A stretch of 32,139 nucleotides of DNA from Thermoleophilia bacterium. GTDB lineage: Bacteria > Actinomycetota > Thermoleophilia > Solirubrobacterales > 70-9. The position numbers were made by a program, and so were the translations under genes. Under the pieces are notes generated by a model. That model was not told the origin of the DNA. It did no database searches and was given only the letters and a program-made list of their open reading frames with translations. This document shows, in pieces, positions 14,111-21,764 of this stretch (its first letter is position 1; each line of letters starts with the position of its first letter). The DNA lies in assembly GCA_016649905.1 (NCBI GenBank), contig JAENWU010000017.1, forward strand, positions 1-32,139, given 5' to 3'.

Positions 14111-16534
14111 ATGTCACCTCGAACCAGTCATCCGGCCAAGCGGCCGGTAGTGATCACCTCATGCCTGATGGCGCTTGCCTTCGCGATCATGCTCGTTGGC
14201 GCGGCTGACGCCAAGGCCGCCTACTACAAGATGGTCGCCTGCGCCGGCAACAACGGCGCTCCGCCGTACAGCGTCGGCACCAACACGACCAGTCCACAGA
14301 ATCCGGGCGGGATTTTTGAATTCCACGTCTGGTGCAACGGCCAAGGTGGCGATCCGCCCGGCGAGCACGCGCTGATGCGGATCGCCGAGAACCAGCCCGC
14401 CGGCAACGCCGGCCACGGCGCCTACGGGCACTTCGTCTTCGACACGCCCTCCCACGTGCACTTTAAAACCGCCGGTGGTTACACCCGCCAGTTCAATGCT
14501 TTCAACGACGGCTGGCGCGCCCGCTTCTGGGTCGCCAGTGCGTCCTCGACGGCTCAGATCATGACCCAGGGTGCCGGCTTGCCGAACTCGGGAGGCCAGT
14601 GGGCGAGCACGGGCACCTTCGGGCCACACCTGTGGCCGATCGGTCAGCTCTGGGATTTCACCCGGTTCGTCTATGAGATGCAGTGCGTCCGCCCGGCCGG
14701 CTGCGACCGCTCCAACTACAACGCAACCGACCTCAATGGACTTGTCTTCACCCTCTCCGATGACTCCCCCGCCGGCGTTGCCTTCACCGACACTGGCTCG
14801 GCCCTGCTCGCCGGCAGCTGGGTCAGAGGCACCCAGCACTCCACTTTCAACGTCTCTGACCTCGGCTCGGGCATCCGCCACGAGCGGATGCGGATCGACG
14901 GCGCCCAGGTGTGGGGCTGGGACCACTGGTCCGAGTGCAACACCTCCTCCTCGGGACTGAACGGCGAGTGGGCGCGCGCCTACGCCCCCTGCCCAACCGG
15001 CACCCACGGCCGCTCGATCCCGATCAATACCGCCGCCTATCCCGATGGGGCCCGCACGCTGCAGATCTGCAACCAGGACTACTCCCAGTATCAGGGTCTG
15101 TTCGGCACTGCCGGCGAAACGTGCAGCGCACGCACCGTCCGCTTCGACAACACGCCCCCCGGCGCGCCCTCGGGCCTGCACGTCACCTCGGCCAACCCCG
15201 AGCGCTATCTCGACCGCTTCGGCGCTCAGTTCGCGCTGCCGCCCAACCAGGGCAGCCCGATCACCAAGGTTCACTACGAGATCGTCAACGCGGCCGGCGA
15301 CATCGTCAAGCCCAAGCAGGTCATCACCGCGGCCAATCCGACCGCGATCACCGGGATCGAAGGCCCGGCCAAAGCCGGTGACTACCGGCTCCGGATTTGG
15401 CTTGAGGATGAGGTCGGCCTTAACGGGCCAGCCGCCACGGCGTCGATCCCCCGTGACACAACTCCGCCGGCCGCACCGCAGGGCGTCTCCGTAACCGCGC
15501 CAAACACCTCTCGCGCGGCCGATGGCGTCGACCTGCGCTGGCACAACATCGTCGACGCCGGCGCCCCGATTGACTCTGCCCGCTACCAGGTGCTCGACGG
15601 CGCCGGCAAGGTGGTCATTCCCGCCGTGATCGTTGGCGGAAACAACGTGCAGGCGGTTGCCGACCTTGACGTGCCGAGTGCCGCCGGCTCCTACCAGCTG
15701 CGCCTCTGGCTGACCGACGCGGAGGGCAACGTCGGCGCCCCGGTCATCGCGCCGCTGGCGTACGACTGCATGCGCTCGCCGACCTCGGGCGCTCAGTCGC
15801 TGAGCGCCACGCTCGGCGGCCAGCCGGCCCAGACCGTGGCGCAGGGGCAAGGCACGGCGTTGACGGGCGTGCTGAGCAACCAGGGGGAAGCGGTGGCCAC
15901 GGCCCCGGTCTGCGTCTACAGCCGTGTCGAGACCGACGCTGGCCGCGAGTTCCTCGGCATCGCTCTCACCGGCCCGACTGGGGGCTACCGCTTCCCGGTC
16001 CCGTCCGGGCCTTCGCGCGAAATGATCGCGATTCACCGTCCCGACCAGCGCCAGCTACGTGCGACGGCGACGCTGAAAACCATCGTCCACCCGACGCTTC
16101 GCACTCCAAGGGCGGTCATCCGCAACAAGAGCGCCGCCTACTTCGAGGGCGAGATCCCCGGCCCCCACAACGACCAGGTGACGATCGTCCTCCAGGTCAA
16201 GAGCGGCAAGGGCTGGCTCGCCTTCCGTCGCTACCGCACCCGCGGTGACGGCCACTATGAGCTCAAGTACCCGTTCCGCCGCACCAACCGCCCGACCACC
16301 TACGAGTTTCGCGCCCAGGTGCGCGAAACGGTCGGCTATCCATACCTGCAGGGGGACTCCGATCCGCTCATCCTGCGCGTCTTGCCCGCTCGCGCCAAGC
16401 GCCCGGCCGCCAAGCACCACTGCCGCAAGGGTGCGCGGTCGGTCAAGCGCCGCGGCAAGGTCCGCTGTGTCAAGCCCAAGCAAAGGGGCAGGAGCCAGAA
16501 GGCAGCTTCCTCGTCCCGCCTGAGCGCGAAATGA
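14111..16534 (+). CDS. Large secreted protein with Ig/FnIII-like repeats and basic Cys-Lys tail
   Basis: 807 residues; AGGAG 6 nt before the ATG fixes the start although the frame is open for 100 codons upstream. The signal peptide's hydrophobic stretch CLMALAFAIMLVGAADAKA is cleaved near residue 37. Residues ~40-350 form a lectin- or CBM-like beta region rich in Trp, Gly and paired Cys. Two repeats starting TPPGAPSGLHVTSANP and TPPAAPQGVSVTAPN look like Ig/fibronectin-like modules, followed by further beta domains. The C-terminus is strongly basic (CRKGARSVKRRGKVRCVKPK), a tail also seen in the PD40 protein of this window. Function unknown; exported and probably wall-associated. The stop overlaps the DUF429 start by four bases. 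The 199 nt upstream hold no other gene and no clear promoter. Confidence 0.78.
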   Translation: MSPRTSHPAKRPVVITSCLMALAFAIMLVGAADAKAAYYKMVACAGNNGAPPYSVGTNTTSPQNPGGIFEFHVWCNGQGGDPPGEHALMRIAENQPAGNAGHGAYGHFVFDTPSHVHFKTAGGYTRQFNAFNDGWRARFWVASASSTAQIMTQGAGLPNSGGQWASTGTFGPHLWPIGQLWDFTRFVYEMQCVRPAGCDRSNYNATDLNGLVFTLSDDSPAGVAFTDTGSALLAGSWVRGTQHSTFNVSDLGSGIRHERMRIDGAQVWGWDHWSECNTSSSGLNGEWARAYAPCPTGTHGRSIPINTAAYPDGARTLQICNQDYSQYQGLFGTAGETCSARTVRFDNTPPGAPSGLHVTSANPERYLDRFGAQFALPPNQGSPITKVHYEIVNAAGDIVKPKQVITAANPTAITGIEGPAKAGDYRLRIWLEDEVGLNGPAATASIPRDTTPPAAPQGVSVTAPNTSRAADGVDLRWHNIVDAGAPIDSARYQVLDGAGKVVIPAVIVGGNNVQAVADLDVPSAAGSYQLRLWLTDAEGNVGAPVIAPLAYDCMRSPTSGAQSLSATLGGQPAQTVAQGQGTALTGVLSNQGEAVATAPVCVYSRVETDAGREFLGIALTGPTGGYRFPVPSGPSREMIAIHRPDQRQLRATATLKTIVHPTLRTPRAVIRNKSAAYFEGEIPGPHNDQVTIVLQVKSGKGWLAFRRYRTRGDGHYELKYPFRRTNRPTTYEFRAQVRETVGYPYLQGDSDPLILRVLPARAKRPAAKHHCRKGARSVKRRGKVRCVKPKQRGRSQKAASSSRLSAK

Positions 16535-17307
16535 GGACCGTGGGAGTCGACCTCTCCGCGGCGCCGGAGCGCACGGCGGCGGCCACCATCGAGTGGCGCC
16601 GCCGTGATGCGACGGTCGCCGTGCCGGAGGTCGGCCTCGATGATGGCGCTCTGCTCAGCTGCCTCGCCGACGGCGAGTGGATAGGAATCGATGCTCCCTT
16701 CGGCTGGCCGGAGGCGATGGTCGCAGCCCTACACAGCTATGGGACGGAGGGCGCTTGGCCCTCCGTCGCCAAAAACGATTTTCGCCATCGGCATACCGAC
16801 CGCTTCGTCCGCGAGATGGTCTTGGCCGAGACCGGCGCGAAGCTCTGGCCGTTGAGTGTCTCTTCCGACCGCATCGGGCTGACCGCCTGGCGGCTGGCCG
16901 GACTGCGCGAAAGTGCCTTCCGGCGCTCGGGCATCCGCTTCGATCGCGCCGGTGCCGACCAAGTCATCGAGGTATACCCCGCTGCAGCTTTGCTGCTGTG
17001 GGGCCTGAACCGTCTCGGCTATAAGGGCGGAACCGGCGCGCCGAGGGAACCGACCACTTTGACCCGTGAAGCGCTTCTCACCGCGATCGAGGAGCAGGCG
17101 CCTTGGCTGCGATGGGCCCCCGCCGCTCGCCGGAAGTGTGTCGAGAGCGCCGACGCCCTCGATGCCGTGCTCGCCGCGTTGATCGCGCGCGCCTGCGCCC
17201 TCGGTCTAACCGCACGGCCAGAAGGGGAAGACACCGAGCATGCCCGCAGCGAGGGTTGGATTCACCTGCCTCGCCAGGGATCCTTGCCGGGCCTGCTCGA
17301 TGGATGA
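16531..17307 (+). CDS. DUF429 family protein (predicted RNase H-fold nuclease-like)
   Basis: 258 residues. It starts MRTVGVDLSAAPERTA, the usual 'GVDlaa.p..Ta' first strand. IGIDAPFGWP (51-60) is the signature second strand with its Asp, RHRHTDRFV (85-93) holds the RxTD motif, VIEVYPAAALLLWG gives the EvYPaa segment, and SADALDAVLAALIARA carries the closing DA..aA helix. The tail EGWIHLP is also standard. These acidic positions fit a RuvC/RNase H-like active site, and the family is predicted, not proven, to be nucleases. The ATG overlaps the TGA of the secreted-protein gene, so it is co-translated with it, although no functional link is evident. Confidence 0.85.
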   Translation: MRTVGVDLSAAPERTAAATIEWRRRDATVAVPEVGLDDGALLSCLADGEWIGIDAPFGWPEAMVAALHSYGTEGAWPSVAKNDFRHRHTDRFVREMVLAETGAKLWPLSVSSDRIGLTAWRLAGLRESAFRRSGIRFDRAGADQVIEVYPAAALLLWGLNRLGYKGGTGAPREPTTLTREALLTAIEEQAPWLRWAPAARRKCVESADALDAVLAALIARACALGLTARPEGEDTEHARSEGWIHLPRQGSLPGLLDG

Positions 17308-17538
17308 GATGGGCCTGGTCCAGATCCTCCTGACTGTTGCCTCGCCCTTCTAACAGGCAATTTCGCGCCGATATTCGCGCAGAGCCGTCATCGTCCATGT
17401 CAAGGTGGAATGCGCCGCCGCACAGGGGTAGACAGCCGCGCGAACTACCCGCCTCGCCGCAGCGTCTTCGGAGTGATTCCGGGTTCGGCCGACACATGAG
17501 CACCTCGCCACCGAGCTGCGAGAGGCCGTGTACCCGCC

Positions 17539-17568
17539 TTGACACCAACCCCAGCCGCCACCTAAGCT
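17539..17568 (+). promoter_or_regulatory. Candidate sigma-70-type promoter for the TetR gene
   Basis: TTGACA at 17539-17544 and TAAGCT at 17563-17568 with an 18-bp spacer, a perfect -35 and a fair -10. The expected start of transcription, about 17575, falls just upstream of a GTG at 17580, which would give an almost leaderless message. The remaining 272-nt gap (17308-17579) holds no credible gene. Confidence 0.5.
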
Positions 17569-17579
17569 CCGCCACCGAC

Positions 17580-18215
17580 GTGGCAGGCGGTCCCTCCCAG
17601 CAGCGCTCAGAAGTGGATTCCGGAGATCCCGGTGGCGATCGCGAACGCCTGGTCGCGGCGATCTCCCGCGCCGCCGGCGAGCAGGGCTACGACAAGCTGA
17701 CCGTCGAGCACGTAATCCGCTACGCCGGGGTCCCGCTCGCCACCTTCTACGAGCATTTCGCGACAACCGAGCAGGGCCTAATCGCCGCCCAGGACGCCTT
17801 CCTCGATCGCATCTGGCTCGACGTGCTCGATAGTTGCGAGGCGATCGAGGGGTGGCCGGCCAAAGTCAGCGCCGCGGTGCGCACGATCGTCCTCACCCTC
17901 GCCGAAGCCAGCGCCCTCGCCCGCGTCTTCGCGGTCGAAGCCACGGCGGCCAGCTTCGCCGCCGCCGAGCGCCACTACGCGGCCCTGGACCGCTTCGCCC
18001 GCCTGCTCCGCGATGGCCGCGATCACTACCCGCAGGCCTCCGGCCTGCCGCCGTCGGCCGAGCTTGCGGTGGTCGGCGGCATCGCCTCGATCATCTCTCG
18101 CCACCTGCTCGCCGAGGAGCCGAAGGCGCTGGCCGAGATGGAGCCCGAACTGGTCGAGCTGGTGCTGCTGCCCTACGTCGGCCTGAGGCAGGCGAGCCGG
18201 ATCGCCCGCGGTTAG
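17580..18215 (+). CDS. TetR/AcrR family transcriptional regulator (single unit)
   Basis: 211 residues if started at the GTG at 17580 next to the predicted promoter; an in-frame GTG at 17613 gives 200. The open frame extends further upstream but across non-coding-looking sequence. The TetR helix-turn-helix is RERLVAAISRAAGEQGYDKLTVEHVIRYAGVPLATFYEHFATTEQGL with the hallmark 'YEHF'. A helical ligand/dimerisation domain follows to the end. Ligand unknown. It converges on a double-TetR gene; the two stop codons overlap by four bases (TTAG). With the next two genes this locus holds five TetR units. No enzyme or pump lies immediately beside it. Confidence 0.82.
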   Translation: MAGGPSQQRSEVDSGDPGGDRERLVAAISRAAGEQGYDKLTVEHVIRYAGVPLATFYEHFATTEQGLIAAQDAFLDRIWLDVLDSCEAIEGWPAKVSAAVRTIVLTLAEASALARVFAVEATAASFAAAERHYAALDRFARLLRDGRDHYPQASGLPPSAELAVVGGIASIISRHLLAEEPKALAEMEPELVELVLLPYVGLRQASRIARG

Positions 18216-19564
18216 ACGGGGTTGGCAACCAGCTCGGCGGCGCCGAACGGCGCCAGCGCTATCCGCGCCAGCTCCGGTGCCAGCTGGGGTAGGTGCTCGG
18301 AGCGTTCGCTGGCGATCTCGTGCTGGATCACCGACCAGATGCCGGTCGCGATCGCGGCGAGGGCTGTGGACGGCAGTACGCCGTCGACTCCTGGGGGCGC
18401 AAGCTCCGGGGTGAGGAAGGCGGTGAAGCCGTCGAGGATCTGGTCGGCGCGGTCGAGCGCGGCCGGGCCCGCGGTGGGTAGCTCGAAGAAGGCCAGGCGG
18501 GCGAAGACGCTGTGGCCGGCGATGTACTCGGTCAGGGCGCGCAGGCCGGCGCCGATCGCCTCCGGGCCGTCGGGCGCCGCCTCGAAGGCGGACACCCCCG
18601 CTGTGAGGGCGTCGGCGGCGACGATCTCGAAGGCGGCCAGCAAGGCGTCGCGCTTGCTGTCGAAGTTCTCGTAGAAAGTCTGGTTGGAGGTGCCGGCGGC
18701 GGCCGAGATCGCCGGGATGCTGAGTGCCTCGTAGCCGCGGTCGACCACCACCATCGCCGCCGCCCGGACGATCCGCTCGCGCTGGGTCAGGCGCGCCTTG
18801 CTGCGCCGGCTGTCCGGTGGCTCCTCCCAGTCGGGCACCTCCTCGTCTTGGTCGATCGCCGAGCGGGCCATCGACGGCTCTCTCGCGGCCTCGACCGCTC
18901 TCCGGGTCGCGTCGCTCTCCGGCTGCTGGTAGCTCAGCGCCCAGTCGACCAGAGTCTCGACCGACCCGGGAAGCTCCTCTGGCTGGCCAGCCCGCAGTCG
19001 CCGGTAGGCGACGCCCCGGATGCCGGCGACGATGGCCCGCACGACGACGGGCGCAACCGGCGCTCCGGTGGGCGAGTGGTCGAAGCTCTGCTGGACCAGC
19101 GCTTCGAAGCCTGCCGAGGCGCGTTCGCGGCGGGCGACCCCCGCTCCACCCAGGGTCAGCGACTCGACCGCGGCCAGCGAGGCCGCGTTGGGCTCTTCCA
19201 CTGCCAGGTTCATGAACGCGGTCAGGGCGGCGACCAGGCGAGGACGGAACTCTTCCTCGGAGCGGTAGGCCTCGCTGACCCGGGCGGCGAGGATCGCGAC
19301 GATCTGATCGAAGGTCGAGAGAAAGCAGTCCCGTTTGCTCTCGAAGTGCTGGTAGAAGGTCGTCTTCGAGACCCCCGCCAGGGCGACCAGCTCGCGCAGC
19401 GTCGTGCCGGCGTAGCCGTGTCGGGCGACCACCTCGACCATCGCCCCCTGCAGCCGCGCCTTCTGGTGCCGGGCCACCCGCTCGGGGGCCATCCTTCTCG
19501 GCCCGCCCGCCAGGCGGGGAAACATCGGCTCGGTCGGCCGTGCTGCTGGGTCCGTCGACGCCAT
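18212..19564 (-). CDS. Tandem (double) TetR-family regulator
   Basis: 450 residues from the ATG at 19564, first of a clear protein start (MASTDPAARPTEP). Two complete TetR units lie in one chain. The first HTH is at about 36-79 (GYAGTTLRELVALAGVSKTTFYQHFESK) with its ligand domain to ~225. A linker of acidic and Pro-rich residues follows (~226-255), then the second HTH at about 263-305 (LTQRERIVRAAAMVVVDRGYEALSIPAISAAAGTSN start) with its own ligand domain. TetR proteins normally work as dimers of one-unit chains, so a fused pair could act as a covalent dimer with two different half-site readers. Paralogous to the next minus-strand gene, which has the same order. An inverted repeat 67-91 bp upstream may be its operator. 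Confidence 0.85.
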   Translation of the reverse strand: MASTDPAARPTEPMFPRLAGGPRRMAPERVARHQKARLQGAMVEVVARHGYAGTTLRELVALAGVSKTTFYQHFESKRDCFLSTFDQIVAILAARVSEAYRSEEEFRPRLVAALTAFMNLAVEEPNAASLAAVESLTLGGAGVARRERASAGFEALVQQSFDHSPTGAPVAPVVVRAIVAGIRGVAYRRLRAGQPEELPGSVETLVDWALSYQQPESDATRRAVEAAREPSMARSAIDQDEEVPDWEEPPDSRRSKARLTQRERIVRAAAMVVVDRGYEALSIPAISAAAGTSNQTFYENFDSKRDALLAAFEIVAADALTAGVSAFEAAPDGPEAIGAGLRALTEYIAGHSVFARLAFFELPTAGPAALDRADQILDGFTAFLTPELAPPGVDGVLPSTALAAIATGIWSVIQHEIASERSEHLPQLAPELARIALAPFGAAELVANPV

Positions 19565-19630
19565 TGCGCCTAAAGATAGTCCGCGCCGAGCCCTCTTCAG
19601 CCTCCCCAGCGGATGGCGCCTCCTTGCGCG

Positions 19631-19655
19631 CTGGCACTCACGGGCGTGGTGCCAG
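19631..19655. promoter_or_regulatory. Inverted repeat upstream of the tandem TetR gene, possible operator
   Basis: CTGGCAC (19631-19637) and GTGCCAG (19649-19655) are perfect inverted copies with 11 bp between. Allowing one bulged T, three further pairs form, giving a ten-pair hairpin with a GGGC loop. It lies in the 115-bp gap between the two tandem TetR genes. There is no T-run on either side, so an operator is likelier than a terminator. Confidence 0.35.
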
Positions 19656-19679
19656 TAATTCTGCTCTCCTGGCGCCGCC

Positions 19680-20987
19680 TTACCCGTCCGTCTCAAACGG
19701 CGCCAGCGCCGCCGCGGCGAGGCGGGGCGCCAGCTCCGGCAGCGACTCCCGGCGATCCTGGGCAAGCTCATGGCGGATCGCCTCCCAGGTGCCGCCGGCG
19801 ATCGCATCGCCGAGCACCCTTCCAGGCCCCTGCGGCGATCGCGCCCCAGCGGCCTTCGGTTCCAGGGCGGCGACGAAGGCGTCGAGCATGGCTTCGAAGC
19901 GCGCCAGCCCCATCTGCCCTGAGGCTGGCAGCTCGAAGAAGGCCAGCTGGGCGAAGATCGGTTCGGTGGCGATGTGGTGGCACAGGGAGCCAACCGCGCC
20001 TGCGACCCCGCTTGCCCAGTTCCGCTGGGCTTCGAAGGCAGCCACGAAGGTTCTAAGGGCGCGTTCGGTGAGCGCATCGAGGGCGATCTCGAGGGCTTCG
20101 TCCTTTGACCGGAAGTTCTCGTAGTAGGTGGCGTTGGACGTTCCCGCTCGGGCCGAGATCTTTGGGATCGAGAGTTCTCCGTGGCCCTGCTCGGCGACGA
20201 GCTGGGCCACCGCTCGCACGATTCGCTCTCTCTGGGTTAAGTCGATTCGGGCGGCTGCGCTCGAGGGCGGCTTCTGCCATCCGAGCTCCTCACTCGGCTC
20301 GGCCGTCCTCAGGCTGATCGCGACCTCCTGCTCCGTCCCGCCATTACAGTGGCTCAGGGCCCAGGCCGCCAGCACCGGCACCTGCCTTCGCACGTCCTCG
20401 GGGCGTCCATCGCGCAGCGCCCGGAAGCCGCAGTGCCAGGCTCCTCCCACGATCACCCGCGCCGACAGGCCCGAGATCGGTACGCCCTCCGACCTGAAGA
20501 TCTCCGAGACCAGCTTTTCAAGGCGCCTCTCCGCCCGATCGCGCCAGCCCGTCCCCGCCGACCCCAGGCCGAGCGAGTCGACCAGGACCAGATGAGCGCC
20601 AGCCGGGTTGGCCTCGACAATGGAGGCCAGCGACTCGAGGCCCGCCTGCATCCGTCCCCCCGGCCCCGCGCCCCACTCGGAGGCTTCGGCGACCCGCTCG
20701 GCTGCCCGCTCGAAGAGCTCGTCTAGCAGCGCCACGAAGCAGCCCTCGACCCCCTCGAAGTGCCCGTACAACGTGGTCTTGGAGACCCCGGCAAGCTCGG
20801 CCAGCCGACGTGAATGGACCGCCCCGTAGCCGTGGCGTCCGACCGCCCCCGCCATCGCCATCATCAGTCGTTGGCGCTGCTGCTCGGCTGCACGCGCCCG
20901 CGCATCGGGCGACCTCGCTGCCCTTCCCCGCGGGAGCCGGGGAAACGGCTGATCGGGTCCCGCTCCGCGTGCTGGTGTCGTGCTCAT
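19680..20987 (-). CDS. Tandem (double) TetR-family regulator, paralogue
   Basis: 435 residues from the ATG at 20987 (MSTTPARGAGPDQPFPRLP). First HTH unit at about 37-80 (GAVHSRRLAELAGVSKTTLYGHFEG), ligand domain to ~215, linker, second HTH at about 252-295 (TQRERIVRAVAQLVAEQG, ELSIPKISARAGTSNATYYENF). The second units of this and the downstream gene share long identical stretches (LTQRERIVRA, SIPxIS, AGTSN, YENF, AFFELP), so the two genes arose by duplication of an already fused gene. The start is separated from the surface-protein operon by a 773-bp gap with candidate divergent promoters, so that operon is a plausible target. Ligand unknown. Confidence 0.85.
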   Translation of the reverse strand: MSTTPARGAGPDQPFPRLPRGRAARSPDARARAAEQQRQRLMMAMAGAVGRHGYGAVHSRRLAELAGVSKTTLYGHFEGVEGCFVALLDELFERAAERVAEASEWGAGPGGRMQAGLESLASIVEANPAGAHLVLVDSLGLGSAGTGWRDRAERRLEKLVSEIFRSEGVPISGLSARVIVGGAWHCGFRALRDGRPEDVRRQVPVLAAWALSHCNGGTEQEVAISLRTAEPSEELGWQKPPSSAAARIDLTQRERIVRAVAQLVAEQGHGELSIPKISARAGTSNATYYENFRSKDEALEIALDALTERALRTFVAAFEAQRNWASGVAGAVGSLCHHIATEPIFAQLAFFELPASGQMGLARFEAMLDAFVAALEPKAAGARSPQGPGRVLGDAIAGGTWEAIRHELAQDRRESLPELAPRLAAAALAPFETDG

Positions 20988-21053
20988 CTCGCCATCACCG
21001 TAGCTCCTGCCTGAGGTCGATCCCGAGCCGCCAAGATCGCGCCGCTCCAGCCC

Positions 21054-21082
21054 AGTATGAAACCGTGCGCCGACTTTTGTAA
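21054..21082 (-). promoter_or_regulatory. Candidate promoter for the tandem TetR gene
   Basis: On the minus strand TTACAA (21082-21077) and CATACT (21059-21054) are 17 bp apart. Start of transcription would be near 21047, about 60 nt before the ATG. Matches to consensus are modest. Confidence 0.3.
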
Positions 21083-21108
21083 GCGACGGTCCTGTCATGT
21101 ACCCGGGG

Positions 21109-21138
21109 TTGACATCACCCCCCGCCGTCTGCTTCAAT
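21109..21138 (+). promoter_or_regulatory. Candidate promoter for the surface-protein operon
   Basis: TTGACA at 21109-21114 and TTCAAT at 21133-21138, spacer 18 bp. It lies 26 bp from the divergent candidate promoter, so one bound regulator could affect both. It implies a leader of about 615 nt before the GTG at 21761. Confidence 0.4.
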
Positions 21139-21221
21139 GCCGCCAGCGACTCGGATGGGACCGAGTTGCTGAAGGCCTCGCGACTGTCGCAAGGGCCAGG
21201 GAAACAGGAGAGGCAAGGGAC

Positions 21222-21764
21222 TTGAACACCACCATCTCGCCGTTCGCGTCTGAGCGCAATGACCGCAGCCGGTCATTGCTTGCATCCGCGTCCCCGACCG
21301 CGCCCTCGCGCGCCCTCCCAACCGCCCGCCTTTCGAAGTACCGCCCGGCGCCCGTGGCTCTCCCTGGCTCGCGGGGTCGCAGGAGCAGCGCGGGCGGCTT
21401 CCAGCGCTCCGGGGCCCGTCCCGGCTTCGTGGCCGCCGCCGTCCGCGGCTGCTCCACCTTCTCGGCCGCGAGCGCCGCCTTCCGAACACCCGGCCTCGCT
21501 GACTCAAGCCGCGTCGCAGTCACCAACGTGACGAGTCACGTTGGCTCGACCCCGAGCGCTCCCAGCGCGAAGCGGGTTGACGGCGAGCGCGGCTCACAAT
21601 CGCCCCCCGTTTGCAGGCCGAGCGCAGCTCGCCTCGCAAACACACCCGCTTTTGCATTAAGCGCCTCGCACACCGCAGGCACTTCAGGGACCACCGCCAC
21701 GCCTCCGTCCCTCGCAACCCGCACCACCAACCGCATCACCACCAACCTCAAGGAGACCAAGTGA
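21222..21764 (+). CDS. Possible 180-codon leader ORF upstream of the PD40 protein gene (doubtful)
   Basis: A TTG at 21222 stands 8 nt after a good ribosome site (AGGAGAGG, 21206-21213), and the frame stays open to a TGA at 21762-21764 that overlaps the next GTG by four bases. The product would be rich in Ser, Thr, Ala, Arg and Pro with no predicted domain, signal peptide or family. Codon third positions are clearly less GC-rich than in the neighbouring genes, and both perfect inverted repeats of the leader fall inside it. It may be a translated leader that couples to the surface gene, or simply an untranslated region that happens to be open. Nothing else was found in the gap. Confidence 0.25.
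   Translation: MNTTISPFASERNDRSRSLLASASPTAPSRALPTARLSKYRPAPVALPGSRGRRSSAGGFQRSGARPGFVAAAVRGCSTFSAASAAFRTPGLADSSRVAVTNVTSHVGSTPSAPSAKRVDGERGSQSPPVCRPSAARLANTPAFALSASHTAGTSGTTATPPSLATRTTNRITTNLKETK
21256..21279. repeat. Perfect 10-bp inverted repeat in the surface-operon leader
   Basis: GCAATGACCG (21256-21265), loop CAGC, CGGTCATTGC (21270-21279). In RNA this is a stable ten-pair tetraloop hairpin about 110 nt into the predicted transcript. No T-run follows, so it is not a simple terminator. Confidence 0.7.
21523..21544. promoter_or_regulatory. 22-bp palindrome, possible TetR-type operator
   Basis: CCAACGTGAC (21523-21532), two central bases GA, GTCACGTTGG (21535-21544): perfect dyad. Size and symmetry are those of TetR-family operators, and three TetR genes are adjacent. 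It lies 217 bp before the PD40 gene and downstream of the candidate promoter, where binding could block elongation or a second promoter. As RNA a two-base loop is unfavourable, which favours a DNA role. Confidence 0.4.

Noticed and set aside
14159-16036. 625-codon minus-strand frame opposite the large secreted protein
   Set aside because: No domain and repetitive RRG/DR composition; the plus strand has signal peptide, ribosome site and Ig-like modules.
17337-17579. Coding extension upstream of the single TetR gene and a weak TTGCCT/AGGCAA hairpin
   Set aside because: Arg/Ser/Pro-rich, non-TetR-like sequence lying upstream of the predicted promoter; the six-pair hairpin has a 12-nt loop.
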